Positions 1-8,150 are shown, counted from the stretch's first letter. The stretch: DNA of 36,907 nt from Treponema saccharophilum DSM 2985 (GCF_000255555.1 NZ_AGRW01000029.1:1-36907); one strand, 5' to 3'. The notes: generated by a model not told the origin, from the sequence alone. Numbers and translations are program-made.

Positions 1-201
1 AGAATCTTGTTGTGGGGAAGTGCCCGTTCTAAGTTTTGCTTGAACGAATTTTTCTGTTCTAAGATTGGCTTTGTTGGAGCAAGCGCACGCAGCGCTTGCA
101 GGGCAAGCGTGCGCCTTGGTGGGGAAGAATCTTGTTGTGGGGGAAGTGCCCGTTCTAAGTTTTGCTTGAACGAATTTTTCGTTCTAAGATTGGCTTTGTT
201 G
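1..201. repeat. Imperfect direct repeat, two ~76-nt copies, with a central hairpin
   Basis: Positions 1-76 and 126-201 are the same sequence apart from one inserted T (in the first copy) and one extra G (in the second). Each copy contains two GTTCTAAG words and a small stem in which CGTTC-AAG faces CTT-GAACG. The spacer carries a perfect 8-bp inverted repeat (79-86 against 92-99). The word GCAAGCGTGCGCC follows both copies (at about 103 and 204). The period is about 125 nt. No credible gene covers this stretch; the open frames here are low-complexity readings through the repeat. The left end is cut by the window, so more copies may lie outside. Confidence 0.75.
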
Positions 202-276
202 TGGCAAGCGTGCGCCTTTATGGGGCGGGGCAAGAGGATTTTTTTTCATATTTTTTGCGATTTTTGTGTGAAGCAG

Positions 277-306
277 TTGACACTGTGCTATGGTTTCTGA
301 TATATT
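277..306 (+). promoter_or_regulatory. Sigma-70 promoter for the tRNA pair
   Basis: A perfect TTGACA (277-282) is followed after 18 nt by TATATT (301-306). Transcription would start near 313, eight nucleotides before the first tRNA. It probably drives both tRNAs up to the terminator at 478-510. Confidence 0.8.
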
Positions 307-320
307 CTCATCATTCCGCT

Positions 321-393
321 GGGACATTAGCTCAGCGGTTAGAGCAGAGGACTCATAATCCTTTGGTCCTAGGTTCAAATCCTAGATGTCCCA
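321..393 (+). tRNA. tRNA with anticodon CAU (probably Ile2, possibly elongator Met)
   Basis: A 73-nt cloverleaf: acceptor GGGACAT pairs with ATGTCCC, D stem GCTC/GAGC, anticodon loop CTCATAA with CAT at 354-356, T stem CCTAG/CTAGG, discriminator A. CCA is not encoded. CAU can be initiator, elongator Met, or Ile2 (after lysidine modification). The G1-C72 pair argues against initiator. The wording of the anticodon arm and variable region (GACTCATAATC, then TTGGTC) resembles E. coli tRNA-Ile2 more than its elongator tRNA-Met. This is a judgement from memory of those sequences, not a model score. Confidence 0.9.
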
Positions 394-403
394 TGTAATT
401 TTT

Positions 404-476
404 GCCGACTTAGCTCATCCGGTAGAGCAACGCACTCGTAACGCGTAGGTGATTGGTTCAAGTCCGATAGTCGGCT
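404..476 (+). tRNA. tRNA-Thr(CGU)
   Basis: A 73-nt cloverleaf 10 nt after the first tRNA. Acceptor GCCGACT pairs with AGTCGGC, D stem GCTC/GAGC, anticodon loop CTCGTAA with CGT at 437-439, discriminator T. CCA is not encoded. The pair closing the anticodon loop is A434-C442, a mismatch; the rest of the arm (ACGC/GCGT) pairs. It reads ACG threonine codons. Confidence 0.92.
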
Positions 477-477
477 C

Positions 478-510
478 AAAGAGGAATCTCATTCGAGGTT
501 CCTCTTTTTT
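478..510 (+). terminator. Rho-independent terminator after the tRNA pair
   Basis: AAAGAGGAA (478-486) pairs with TTCCTCTTT (499-507) around a 12-nt loop, followed by a T tract to 511. It starts two bases after the tRNA-Thr. Confidence 0.85.
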
Positions 511-612
511 TGTCCGGAGCTTTTCTGAATGGCTGCCGGGCGGTTCCTCCAAGGCTTTGGCATGGAATGATAACGTCCGGCAGCGAAGAATCGTTTTTTC
601 GGATGTGCTTTT

Positions 613-1905
613 CTAGAACGAAATTATCTCGTTGAAGGATTTTATGGCGTAGTCGTCCGTCATTCCCGCGATGAATTCGATTACGCATTTCTGGAATGAT
701 TCCGGGTTGTGCACGTCGAAAACGGTTTCCGTCGCGTACCGCATTTTTTTCCGCAGGTTCTCGCTTGTTCCCGCGCGGGTGTAGTTCGAGTGGCAGATGA
801 GCCAGTCCTCGAACGGCTTTGCGAGCGAGGGGAAGTCCGACGCGTTGAACGGAATCCGCCCGTTTTTGGCGAACGGTTCGGTCTCCATGAGAAGCCGGTA
901 AATCGTGTCGAGGATGTTCGTCGCGTACCGCTGGAATTCCTGAAGGCGCCAGTGCATGTATATGTTCTGGAAGCAGAATTTCTTCAGCTCCGTTATGAAG
1001 CGCGCGTAATTGTCCGAGAAGCACAAGCCGTCGCTGGGGCTCGAATTCGTGCAGAGGTCAACAATCATGTCGTTTATCAGGACTGTCGTGTTGACGGCGA
1101 GCCCGCTCCTGTGCGATTCCGTCTCGATTTTTCCCTCGCGACTTTTCATCCCGAGCGTCGTGTGGACGATTTCGCGCAGCTGCCTGTATGAGCCTGAGTC
1201 GAGCAGCCTGTACATGCGAGCGTCCTCGATGTCGCGCCCGAGAAACGCGATTTTGTCGCTCAGCTTGACGACGCATCCCTCCCAGGTGAACGGCTGGACG
1301 AATCCCGGGCGCTTTATGTCGTAGAGGTTGATTGCGTCTGCGCGCGGCTTTATCCCCTGCTGGTCGATTTCTCCGCAATGGCAGATGAGCCCGTCCCGCA
1401 CGGCGTACGTCAGGTTCAGCGGCCGCTTCGTTCCGTTCGGGTCGTCGAGCGTCTCGATGTAGTCCGCGATGAAAAGCGAATTCCGCTCGTGCCAGAATTT
1501 TTTTGGCGCGTTGGGGACTTTTTCCTTTCCGCGCTCAAGTATCTCGTTGAGAATCGTTTCCCCTGAATGCCCGAACGGCGCGTGCCCGATGTCGTGCCCG
1601 ATTGCTATCGCGCGCGTCAAATCGGTGTTCAGTCCCAGATGCTTCGCAATCGTCTCCGAGACGGAAGCGACGTGCCCGACGTGCTCAATCCGCGTGCATG
1701 CGTGGTCGTTCTGCGGGGCGAAGAAAACCTGCGTCTTGTTTTTGAGCCGCCGGTATGCGCGGCAGTGGAGAAGCCTTGTGTAGTCCCTCTCGAATTCTGA
1801 GCGGAGGTCGTTTCCCCTCGTGTACATGTCCGCCATCCGCGCGATCGCCTGCTCCCATTTGCGGTTCAGCGGATCCATCCTCTCGTTCGTAAAAGAATCC
1901 TTCAT
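613..1905 (-). CDS. dgt: dGTPase-like HD-domain triphosphohydrolase
   Basis: 430 aa. It matches the deoxyguanosinetriphosphate triphosphohydrolase-like family, cytosolic enzymes that hydrolyse dNTPs to deoxynucleosides and triphosphate to control dNTP pools. The metal-binding HD signature is intact: RIEHVGHVASV places a histidine at about residue 75, and GHDIGHAPFGH gives the His-Asp pair at about 104-105. N-terminal YRRLKNKTQVF is also typical of the family. The ATG is preceded by AAGGAGGA at ideal spacing, which fixes the start. It is the last gene of the minus-strand run from 5241. The gap to the upstream nitroreductase contains a 16-bp inverted repeat (1925-1979) that could modulate its expression. 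Substrate preference among dNTPs cannot be read from the sequence. Confidence 0.93.
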   Translation of the reverse strand: MKDSFTNERMDPLNRKWEQAIARMADMYTRGNDLRSEFERDYTRLLHCRAYRRLKNKTQVFFAPQNDHACTRIEHVGHVASVSETIAKHLGLNTDLTRAIAIGHDIGHAPFGHSGETILNEILERGKEKVPNAPKKFWHERNSLFIADYIETLDDPNGTKRPLNLTYAVRDGLICHCGEIDQQGIKPRADAINLYDIKRPGFVQPFTWEGCVVKLSDKIAFLGRDIEDARMYRLLDSGSYRQLREIVHTTLGMKSREGKIETESHRSGLAVNTTVLINDMIVDLCTNSSPSDGLCFSDNYARFITELKKFCFQNIYMHWRLQEFQRYATNILDTIYRLLMETEPFAKNGRIPFNASDFPSLAKPFEDWLICHSNYTRAGTSENLRKKMRYATETVFDVHNPESFQKCVIEFIAGMTDDYAIKSFNEIISF

Positions 1906-1924
1906 CGTCTCCTCCTTAAAAATG

Positions 1925-1979
1925 AAACCTGTTCGGAAACTGACGACGCCTCAGCAATGCACCGTTTCCGAACAGGTTT
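1925..1979. repeat. Perfect 16-bp inverted repeat between nitroreductase and dgt genes
   Basis: AAACCTGTTCGGAAAC (1925-1940) and its exact complement (1964-1979) enclose a 23-nt loop. On the minus strand the hairpin is followed by TCATTTTT and then the Shine-Dalgarno of dgt, so it could act as a weak attenuator or as an mRNA processing site. The core word recurs at 17194 and, inverted, at about 21950. Confidence 0.85.
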
Positions 1980-2010
1980 GTTTCCCCTCGGGGCGTTTCA
2001 ACTTTCCGCG

Positions 2011-2526
2011 TCAGACGTAGAGGACGCGGTTCTCCTTCCGTGCGGGGGCAGGTCCCTCCTTCGCCGCGTGCCCGAGGATAAGGAATGCGATTCCGCGGTA
2101 GCCTTCGGGGATTCCCCATTTTTCCTTGAGCGCTTTGCCCTCGTCGGAATCGAAAACCTCGCGTCCCCGGTGAATCCAGCACGAGCCGATTCCGATTGAG
2201 TGCGCCTCGTTCATCATGTTTCCCATGACGAGCGCGCCGTCCTCGATGTATGTGTGCGACTCGGAGTCGGAGAGGACCGCGAGCACGACGGGCGCGCCGT
2301 AGAACGGGTCGATTCCGCTTTTTCCCATCGCCTCCGCGTTCAGGCGCGAGAGCGTGTCGCGGACGGATTTGTCCGTGACGCAGACAATCTTCGTCGGCTG
2401 CTTGTTCATTCCGCTTGCCGCGAAAATGCCCGCCTCGATGATTTTGTCGATGTCCTCTTTCGCGATTTTCTCCTCGGAAAACGCGCGAACGCTTCGTCTT
2501 GATTTGAGTTCACCAAGAATGTCCAT
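2011..2526 (-). CDS. Nitroreductase family FMN oxidoreductase
   Basis: 171 aa, starting at the ATG whose frame begins MDILGELKSRRSVRAF. AGGAGG lies 7 nt upstream of this ATG; the frame stays open further upstream but that extension runs inside the MATE gene and is rejected. The SRRSVRAF N-terminus and the residues ASGMNKQPTKIV, GAPVVLAV and SIGIGSCWI are characteristic of the small nitroreductase fold, flavin enzymes that dimerise and use NAD(P)H to reduce nitro compounds, quinones or flavins. The natural substrate cannot be inferred. The start codon is 2 nt after the stop of the MATE gene, so the two are cotranscribed and probably translationally coupled. Confidence 0.9.
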   Translation of the reverse strand: MDILGELKSRRSVRAFSEEKIAKEDIDKIIEAGIFAASGMNKQPTKIVCVTDKSVRDTLSRLNAEAMGKSGIDPFYGAPVVLAVLSDSESHTYIEDGALVMGNMMNEAHSIGIGSCWIHRGREVFDSDEGKALKEKWGIPEGYRGIAFLILGHAAKEGPAPARKENRVLYV

Positions 2527-2528
2527 TT

Positions 2529-3899
2529 CTATTCCTCCTGGAATTGTGGATTCGTTTTTTCTTCCGTCCCGAGACGCGAGAAGAACGCGATGATGAACGG
2601 GACAGCCGCTGCCGCCGAAAGAATGTCGCTCACCGCCTGAGCCGCCTGCACGCCGCGAAGCCCGAGCGCCGCCGAGAGAATAAGTATTGATGGGATGAAA
2701 AGAAGCCCCTGCCTCATGCTCGAAAGGAAAATGCCCGCCTTTTTCTTTCCCGTCGTCTGGAACGTCATGTTCGCGCCGAGGATGAGCGAATGGAACGGGA
2801 GCGCGCACGCCTGGAACCTCATGGCGACGGCTCCGACTGCGACCACGGCGTCGTCGTCGCGGAATGAGCGCGTTATTTCCGGGGCGAAGGCGAAGACGAC
2901 GAATGCCGCCGCCGCCATCGCAATTGCCGTCGTCCTTACGTAGAACGAGAATGCGCTCCGCACTCTGCCGAATTTGCGCGCGCCGAAGTTTATTCCGCAG
3001 ACGGGCTGGAATCCTTGCCCGAGACCGATTGCGCCGGCAAGTATGAACACGAATACGCGCGTCGTTATCGACATTCCCGCGACCGCCGCATCCCCGAATT
3101 TCCCCGCGGCGACGTTCAGCATGATTGCCGCGATTACCGACATTCCCTGCCTGAAAAGCGACGGAAGCCCCGTCGTCACGATGTCGATGTATGTCCCGAT
3201 TTTTCTAGACGCGAGGGCGGGCGACAGTACCGTCGTCGTTTTCTTCCTTATGAACATGGAAAGCAGAATCGAGAAGCTTATGACCTGGCTTACGAGCGTC
3301 GCGATTGCGGCGCCGCTTATTCCGAGGTCGAGCACGAATATGAAAAGCGGGTCGAGCGCGATGTTCATGATTCCGCCCGCCGTGAGCCCCACCATCGCAA
3401 GGTTCGCCTTTCCCTGAAATCGCAGGAGGTTGTTCATGGTGAAGGAGGTGATTATGAACGGCGCCCCGAACAGTATGTAGCGCCCGTAGCTCATGGCGTA
3501 GGGGAGGATTGTCTCCGTCGCTCCCAACCCCGACACGATTTGCTCGTTCAGTATGTTCGCCACGACCGCGAAAACCGTTCCCGCGGAAAATGCCAGCAGT
3601 ATCGCGGAAGAGCATACCGTGCTTGCCCGCTCGTCGTTTCCGGCGCCTAGAAGCCTGCTCGTGAGGCTCCCGCTTCCCATGCCGACCGTGAACCCGAGCG
3701 CCTGCATCATCGCCATGAGCGAGAATATAATCCCCACGGCGCCAGATGCCGACGTCCCGAGCTTCGACACGTAGAAAGTGTCCGCCATGCTGTATATGGC
3801 AGTCACCATCATGCTGATTATTGTGGGAACCGCGTTCCTCAAAATGAGGCGCCCGACAGGTTCCCTCGTCATCCGTTCTACAGTGTCTTCCTTTTTCAC
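2529..3899 (-). CDS. MATE-family multidrug/drug efflux transporter
   Basis: 456 aa polytopic inner-membrane protein, about 12 hydrophobic segments. The N-terminal portion, REPVGRLILRNAVPTIISMM followed by ADTFYVSKLG, is the standard MATE opening, and a second half with the same layout begins around residue 235 (GLPSLFRQGMSV). MATE proteins export cationic compounds in exchange for Na+ or H+. The called start is a GTG one nucleotide after the stop of the upstream CNB regulator; an ATG nine codons later is the alternative, since neither has a strong Shine-Dalgarno. The tight coupling to a cyclic-nucleotide-type regulator upstream and a nitroreductase downstream suggests a stress or xenobiotic response unit, which is inference. 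Confidence 0.92.
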   Translation of the reverse strand: MKKEDTVERMTREPVGRLILRNAVPTIISMMVTAIYSMADTFYVSKLGTSASGAVGIIFSLMAMMQALGFTVGMGSGSLTSRLLGAGNDERASTVCSSAILLAFSAGTVFAVVANILNEQIVSGLGATETILPYAMSYGRYILFGAPFIITSFTMNNLLRFQGKANLAMVGLTAGGIMNIALDPLFIFVLDLGISGAAIATLVSQVISFSILLSMFIRKKTTTVLSPALASRKIGTYIDIVTTGLPSLFRQGMSVIAAIMLNVAAGKFGDAAVAGMSITTRVFVFILAGAIGLGQGFQPVCGINFGARKFGRVRSAFSFYVRTTAIAMAAAAFVVFAFAPEITRSFRDDDAVVAVGAVAMRFQACALPFHSLILGANMTFQTTGKKKAGIFLSSMRQGLLFIPSILILSAALGLRGVQAAQAVSDILSAAAAVPFIIAFFSRLGTEEKTNPQFQEE

Positions 3900-3900
3900 T

Positions 3901-5241
3901 CTAGAACATCCTGTTCATCATCTTGAGCTTCGTGTCGACGATTCTCCTCATGTCTGTTATGTCTGATATTATCATGTATGAGTCGAGTATTTTTATCCTT
4001 CCCGTCGCCTCGAAGCGCGAGCACTCTTCCTCCGTCTTCTGGACGTCAAGGCCGGCCCAATGCGCGATGTCCTGCACGGAAAGCGAATACACGCGCGCCT
4101 TGTCCGAGTGCATAATCTTGAGCTTCTTCTTCATGTCGTCGGGGAGCGTCACCGTCGGCATCGAGCCGTTTTCCTCGAACATGCAGAAGACGTCCGCGAT
4201 TCTCGCGTGCTTGTCGTCGATGAGCAGCATCTTGAACCGCCGTTTCTGGTCGAGGATTCTCTTGCAGAAAAGCTTGAGGAGCATGAGCGCAATCTGCGGG
4301 GTTCCCGTAATGAGCATCTCGAAATTCTCCTTGTTGAATTCGAGGCAGTCGACGCGCCCTTTCGCGATGCACGTTGCCGAGCGCGGCGAATTGTCGAGAA
4401 TCGCCATCTCCCCGAAAAGCTCTCCCGTCCTGAGGATGTCGAGGTTTTTGTTCGTCCCGTTGACGCATTTCACGAGCTGGACGAGGCCGAGCTGTATCAG
4501 GTAGAACGTCTCCCCGCGCTCGTATTCCTCGATGATGATTTCTCCGTCGTTGTATGTTTTTGCGAAGCGCTTGAATGCCGGAATGTCGAATGCCCGGTCA
4601 GCCTCGTCCTGGTAATCGGTGGAAAGGCCGTTGTTGCCGTAGGGATTGTACTCGCCGTCGGCGATAAGCCGCTTTTTCTGCTCCTCCTCCATTCTCGTCA
4701 CCTCGTTGAGATGCGACTGCGATATTTTGACCATGCTCTTGAATTCGGAGTCGGCTGCGTACGTCGGGTTCGCCTTTATGAGCCGCGTGCAGGCACCCAC
4801 GCAGCTCCGCCATTTCGCGTCGTCAAAAAACGACTTCGCGACGTCCAGAAGCCCCTGCTCCGTGTTCACGAACGAATCCTGGTTGAGCAGCTCGGCCGTC
4901 TTTTTGTGAACCTGCCTGAGCTCGGTCGAGAATATGCGGAGCATTTTCATGATGAGGGGCTTGTTCGCCTTGAAGATATCCTCGAATTCTGCTGTTGTCA
5001 GGACGATGCAGACTGTCGGTTCGACGACGGTGACGGTTTCCTCGCGCGGGCAGTGGCTTATCGCTGATTTGATTCCGAAGAATGTGCCTGGCTCCTTTAT
5101 GAACGTGTTCGCCGTCATCTTCGTCTGGATATCGACGCTGGTGAGCGCGACGGTTCCCTGCTTCAGTATGAAAACCCGTTCATCTTTGTCGCCCTCAAAG
5201 TAGACAATCGAACCTTTGTTGTATGATATGGATTTTGGCAT
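3901..5241 (-). CDS. Protein with two cyclic-nucleotide-binding domains and a C-terminal DNA-binding-like region
   Basis: 446 aa. CNB-like fold 1 spans about residues 5-120; its phosphate-binding cassette (FFGIKSAISHCPREETV) is degenerate. A helical, TPR-like linker with a charged stretch (MEEEQKKRL) covers about 125-215. CNB 2, about 215-330, has a canonical cassette, GELFGEMAILDNSPRSAT (273-290), with the Glu and Arg that hold a cyclic nucleotide. The tail (about 340-430) contains SVQDIAHWAGLDVQKTEEE, which reads like the helix-turn-helix of Crp-type regulators. ATG 5241 is chosen because AGGGAAAGAAG precedes it; an upstream TTG (5262) is less likely. First gene of the minus-strand operon. 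It may regulate the operon and other genes; the ligand is unknown. Confidence 0.85.
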   Translation of the reverse strand: MPKSISYNKGSIVYFEGDKDERVFILKQGTVALTSVDIQTKMTANTFIKEPGTFFGIKSAISHCPREETVTVVEPTVCIVLTTAEFEDIFKANKPLIMKMLRIFSTELRQVHKKTAELLNQDSFVNTEQGLLDVAKSFFDDAKWRSCVGACTRLIKANPTYAADSEFKSMVKISQSHLNEVTRMEEEQKKRLIADGEYNPYGNNGLSTDYQDEADRAFDIPAFKRFAKTYNDGEIIIEEYERGETFYLIQLGLVQLVKCVNGTNKNLDILRTGELFGEMAILDNSPRSATCIAKGRVDCLEFNKENFEMLITGTPQIALMLLKLFCKRILDQKRRFKMLLIDDKHARIADVFCMFEENGSMPTVTLPDDMKKKLKIMHSDKARVYSLSVQDIAHWAGLDVQKTEEECSRFEATGRIKILDSYMIISDITDMRRIVDTKLKMMNRMF

Positions 5242-5391
5242 TCTTCTTTCCCTTTTTAGCAACTCGAAAATATGATATAGGATACCACGTAAAACGCGAT
5301 TATTCTATTTTAAAACAGCGGGAACAAAAATCCGTCGTGAATCTGGTTTGAATTCCCTCGGTTTATTCTCGGTAAAAATGGGGGTTTTTAA

Positions 5392-6288
5392 ATGATAGAT
5401 TTGCACAGCCATTCATCCGCGTCCGACGGGGCGATGAGCCCTGCCGAATCCGCCGGATACGCGGCTGACAGGAAGCTCCGCGTCTGGGCGCTGACTGACC
5501 ACGATACCGTTGACGGGCTTTTTGAGGCTGCTTCCGCGTGCGACGGAAAACCGCTCGCTTTCGTTCCGGGAATCGAGATAAACGTCGCGTGGCCGACGGG
5601 CGAGTTCCATCTTCTGGGGCTGGGCTTGCGGTGCGTCTCCGCGGAACTCCGCGCGACAATCGAATTCCTCACCGAGGACAGGCGCGAGCGGAATTCGCGC
5701 ATCGCCGACATGATTTTCCGCGACAAGGGAATCAGAATCGATTTGAAGGAAATGGAGGCGCGCTTTTCGACGAGGCAGCTCGGCCGCCCCCATTTCGCGC
5801 GGATGCTTGCCGGGCTCGGCATCGTCAAAAAGCCGCAGGAGGCGTTCGACAAATTCCTCGGGAGCGGGCGCCCCTGGTACGTTCCCCACGGCGGGGAGGA
5901 CGTCGATGCCGCGATAAGCGCCATTGTCACGTCCGGCGGAATTCCCGTTCTCGCCCATCCTCGCTCGCTCTACATCTCGCTGAACAAAATTTCCCCCGTC
6001 ATAGAGAACCTGCGCTCGCGCGGCATTCTCGGGCTTGAGGCGTTCCATCCGTGCGTGAGGATAAACGAGGGGCACCGCCTCGAGGAGATTGCCCGAAACT
6101 GCGGGATGTTCGTCACCGCTGGAAGCGATTTCCACGGAAAGGGCGTCCGCGCCGACCGTCATCTCGGCTTCACGGCGGGCGGCCTGAAAATCGAGGACCG
6201 TTTTTGGGACGAGGAGCTTCTTCCGGCGCTCGGCGGCACGTTCGATTACAAGGATACGGAATTTTTCGGGAAACGCACCGTTTTTTGA
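5392..6288 (+). CDS. PHP-domain metal-dependent phosphoesterase (TrpH/YciV type)
   Basis: 298 aa. The N-terminal metal-binding motif DLHSHSSASDG, followed by LTDHDT, PGIEIN, LAHPRS and GSDFHGK, is the complete set of PHP ligands. Proteins of this size and pattern hydrolyse 3',5'-nucleoside bisphosphates or trim RNA 5' ends (family knowledge); the substrate here is not defined by the sequence. The start has only a weak G-rich stretch upstream, and a poor TTGAAT/TAAAAA promoter-like pair (19-nt spacing) at 5348-5378. It is divergent from the CNB-MATE operon and followed by a terminator. Confidence 0.88.
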   Translation: MIDLHSHSSASDGAMSPAESAGYAADRKLRVWALTDHDTVDGLFEAASACDGKPLAFVPGIEINVAWPTGEFHLLGLGLRCVSAELRATIEFLTEDRRERNSRIADMIFRDKGIRIDLKEMEARFSTRQLGRPHFARMLAGLGIVKKPQEAFDKFLGSGRPWYVPHGGEDVDAAISAIVTSGGIPVLAHPRSLYISLNKISPVIENLRSRGILGLEAFHPCVRINEGHRLEEIARNCGMFVTAGSDFHGKGVRADRHLGFTAGGLKIEDRFWDEELLPALGGTFDYKDTEFFGKRTVF

Positions 6289-6318
6289 AAAAAAATGCGT
6301 CGCGCGTGGAAATTAGTG

Positions 6319-6347
6319 TGCGGGGGATTCGTCCTCCGCATTTTTTT
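6319..6347 (+). terminator. Rho-independent terminator after the PHP gene
   Basis: TGCGGGGGA (6319-6327) pairs with TCCTCCGCA (6332-6340) around TTCG, followed by seven T. It sits 30 nt after the PHP stop and just upstream of the yifB Shine-Dalgarno. Confidence 0.85.
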
Positions 6348-6375
6348 GTTCTTCTTTGATTTCGGAGGTTTTTCC

Positions 6376-7932
6376 ATGCAGATTTTCTCGTTTTCCCCGT
6401 TCGGGTATGAAGGCTCGCTCGTCACCGTCGAGGTCGATTTGAGGAGGGGAATTCCCGCGGTCGATGTCGTGGGACTTGCCGACGGCGCTGTCAAGGAGTC
6501 TCGGGAGCGCATGAAGTCGGCAATCCGGAACAGCGGTTTCGATTTTCCGATGGAGCGCGTCCTTATCAGCCTTTCGCCGGCAGACCTGAAGAAGGAGGGC
6601 GCGGGCTTCGACCTTGCGCTCGCGCTTTCCGTCCTAGAGTCGTCGTCGCGGAAGAACGGAGCGTCTTTTTCCGGCGGGCCTGTCCTCGTGATGGGCGAGC
6701 TTGAGCTTTCTGGCGCGCTCCGTCCTGTCAGGGCGGTTCACGCGGCGGCTTCCACGGCGGCATCTGCGGGGATAACGCGGTGCATCGTCCCGTATGCGAA
6801 TGCGGCTGAGGCGAGGGAAGTCGCCGGAATGCGCGTGTTCGGGGCGGAAAGCCTTGCCGATGCGTTCTCCGCGCTTTCCGATTCGTCGTTGTTTTCCGAG
6901 GGGCTTGAGGAGCGCGATGCCTTCGTTCCTGACGGCGCCGTCGAGGTGGAGGGCGTCCTTTTTCCGGCCGTAAGCGCGTCGGGTGAATTTGCCGACGTGA
7001 AGGCGCAGCCGGCTCTTGTCCGGGCGCTCCAGATTGCGGCTGCTGGATTCCACAACGTCCTTGCGTTCGGCGCTCCGGGGTGCGGGAAAACGCTCGCGAT
7101 GGAGCGGTTCAGCGGGCTTCTTCCGCTGCTCACGGTCGAGGAGGCGCAGAGCTCGACGAGAATCCATTCCCTCGCGGGGCTTCTCCCTCCGAATCTGCCG
7201 CTCCTCCGCGTGCCGCCGTTCCGCATGCCCCATCAGACGGCGAGCGTCGAGGGAATTTGCGGCGGTGGCGTGAGCTGCCGCCCCGGGGAGATTTCCCTCG
7301 CGCACAACGGCGTACTTTTTCTTGATGAGGCGGCCGAATTCCGCTCGTCCGTCCTGCAGATGCTACGCGTCCCACTCGAAAGCGGCTCGATAACGATAAG
7401 CCGCGCGGGGCGCTCGACTGTGTATCCCGCCCGCTTCCAGCTTCTCATGGCGACGAATCCGTGCCCGTGCGGAAATTTCGGCTCGGAAAGCAGGATTTGC
7501 CTTTGCAGCGCGAAGGCAGTCGAGCAGTACTGGAGGAAATTTTCCGCGCCGCTGCTCGACAGAATCGACATACGCGTGCAGGTCGCCGAGCCTTCGCCGA
7601 ATTCGGATGCCGTCTGCCAGTCGACTTCGGAGCTGCGGGTTCCCGTCGCGCGTGCCGTAAAAGCGCAGCGCGCCCGTCTCGGGAAGAGGAACGCGTTCCT
7701 TTCCCCGCAGGAAATAGACGAATTCTGCGCCGTTTCCGGTTCCGCGCGCGATTTTCTTGAGGATGAGATTTCCCGCAAAAGTTTTTCGCAGCGTGCGGTA
7801 AGCGGGGTGAAGAAGCTTTCGAGGACGATTGCGGACATGGCTGGCTCGGAGGAAATCCTCGCCGAACATATAGAGGAGGCTGTCTCGTTCAGGGGAAATG
7901 TCGGCGCGCTTTCGCTTTTTTCGGGAGAATGA
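6376..7932 (+). CDS. comM: YifB/ComM family Mg-chelatase-like AAA+ ATPase
   Basis: 518 aa. The N-terminal domain (about 1-170, with VEVDLRRGIPAVDVVGLAD and LSPADLKKEG) is the ChlI-N/lon-like fold, and the AAA+ core follows with Walker A GAPGCGKT at 232-239, Walker B LFLDEAAEF, and the cysteine cluster NPCPCGNFG. ComM is a hexameric helicase that promotes branch migration during recombination of incoming DNA in naturally transformable bacteria; the family is also found in species not known to be competent. ATG 6376 is chosen over the further-upstream frame because GGAGG lies 8 nt before it and the family starts with MQIFSFSPFG-like residues. Gene symbol is by family, not by demonstrated competence. 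Confidence 0.93.
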   Translation: MQIFSFSPFGYEGSLVTVEVDLRRGIPAVDVVGLADGAVKESRERMKSAIRNSGFDFPMERVLISLSPADLKKEGAGFDLALALSVLESSSRKNGASFSGGPVLVMGELELSGALRPVRAVHAAASTAASAGITRCIVPYANAAEAREVAGMRVFGAESLADAFSALSDSSLFSEGLEERDAFVPDGAVEVEGVLFPAVSASGEFADVKAQPALVRALQIAAAGFHNVLAFGAPGCGKTLAMERFSGLLPLLTVEEAQSSTRIHSLAGLLPPNLPLLRVPPFRMPHQTASVEGICGGGVSCRPGEISLAHNGVLFLDEAAEFRSSVLQMLRVPLESGSITISRAGRSTVYPARFQLLMATNPCPCGNFGSESRICLCSAKAVEQYWRKFSAPLLDRIDIRVQVAEPSPNSDAVCQSTSELRVPVARAVKAQRARLGKRNAFLSPQEIDEFCAVSGSARDFLEDEISRKSFSQRAVSGVKKLSRTIADMAGSEEILAEHIEEAVSFRGNVGALSLFSGE

Positions 7933-7955
7933 CAACGCGCCGGCGAAAAAAAAAC

Positions 7956-7979
7956 GCCGCGATTTCTCGCGGCATTTTT
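7956..7979 (+). terminator. Rho-independent terminator after yifB
   Basis: GCCGCGA (7956-7962) pairs with TCGCGGC (7967-7973) around TTTC, followed by ATTTTT. The inverse strand carries an A-rich flank followed by the 3' end of tRNA-Leu, so the same hairpin may also end the tRNA transcript. Confidence 0.8.
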
Positions 7980-8061
7980 ACCGGGTCTGAGACTCGAACT
8001 CAGATACCCTTGCAGGCGACAGATTTTGAGTCTGTTGTGTCTACCATTTCACCAACCCGGC
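7979..8061 (-). tRNA. tRNA-Leu(CAA)
   Basis: An 83-nt class II tRNA. On the minus strand it begins GCCGGGTTGGTGAAAT, has an anticodon arm ACAGA-CTCAAAA-TCTGT with anticodon CAA, a long variable arm and T arm, and acceptor 3' strand ACCCGGT with discriminator A. The first pair is G1-U72, as in E. coli leucine tRNAs. CCA is not encoded. It reads UUG codons. Confidence 0.95.
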
Positions 8062-8076
8062 AAATAAGATGTATGG

Positions 8077-8106
8077 ATTATAGCAGAATCGGCTTGTCTT
8101 CTGCAA
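8077..8106 (-). promoter_or_regulatory. Promoter of tRNA-Leu(CAA)
   Basis: On the minus strand TTGCAG (8106-8101) and a perfect TATAAT (8082-8077) are 18 nt apart, with the tRNA 5' end at 8061. Confidence 0.75.
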
Positions 8107-8150
8107 GTGGTGCCGGGCATTTTGCGCGCGGACGCGCGGAAAATAGTGGG

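Noticed and set aside
7..300. Open frames through the 5' repeat region (for example 97 aa at 7-300)
   Set aside because: They read the direct repeat, repeat the same peptide twice, overlap the tRNA promoter and lack Shine-Dalgarno sequences.
4060..5067. 335-aa open frame opposite the CNB gene
   Set aside because: Shadow of codon bias; the minus-strand protein has two recognisable domains.
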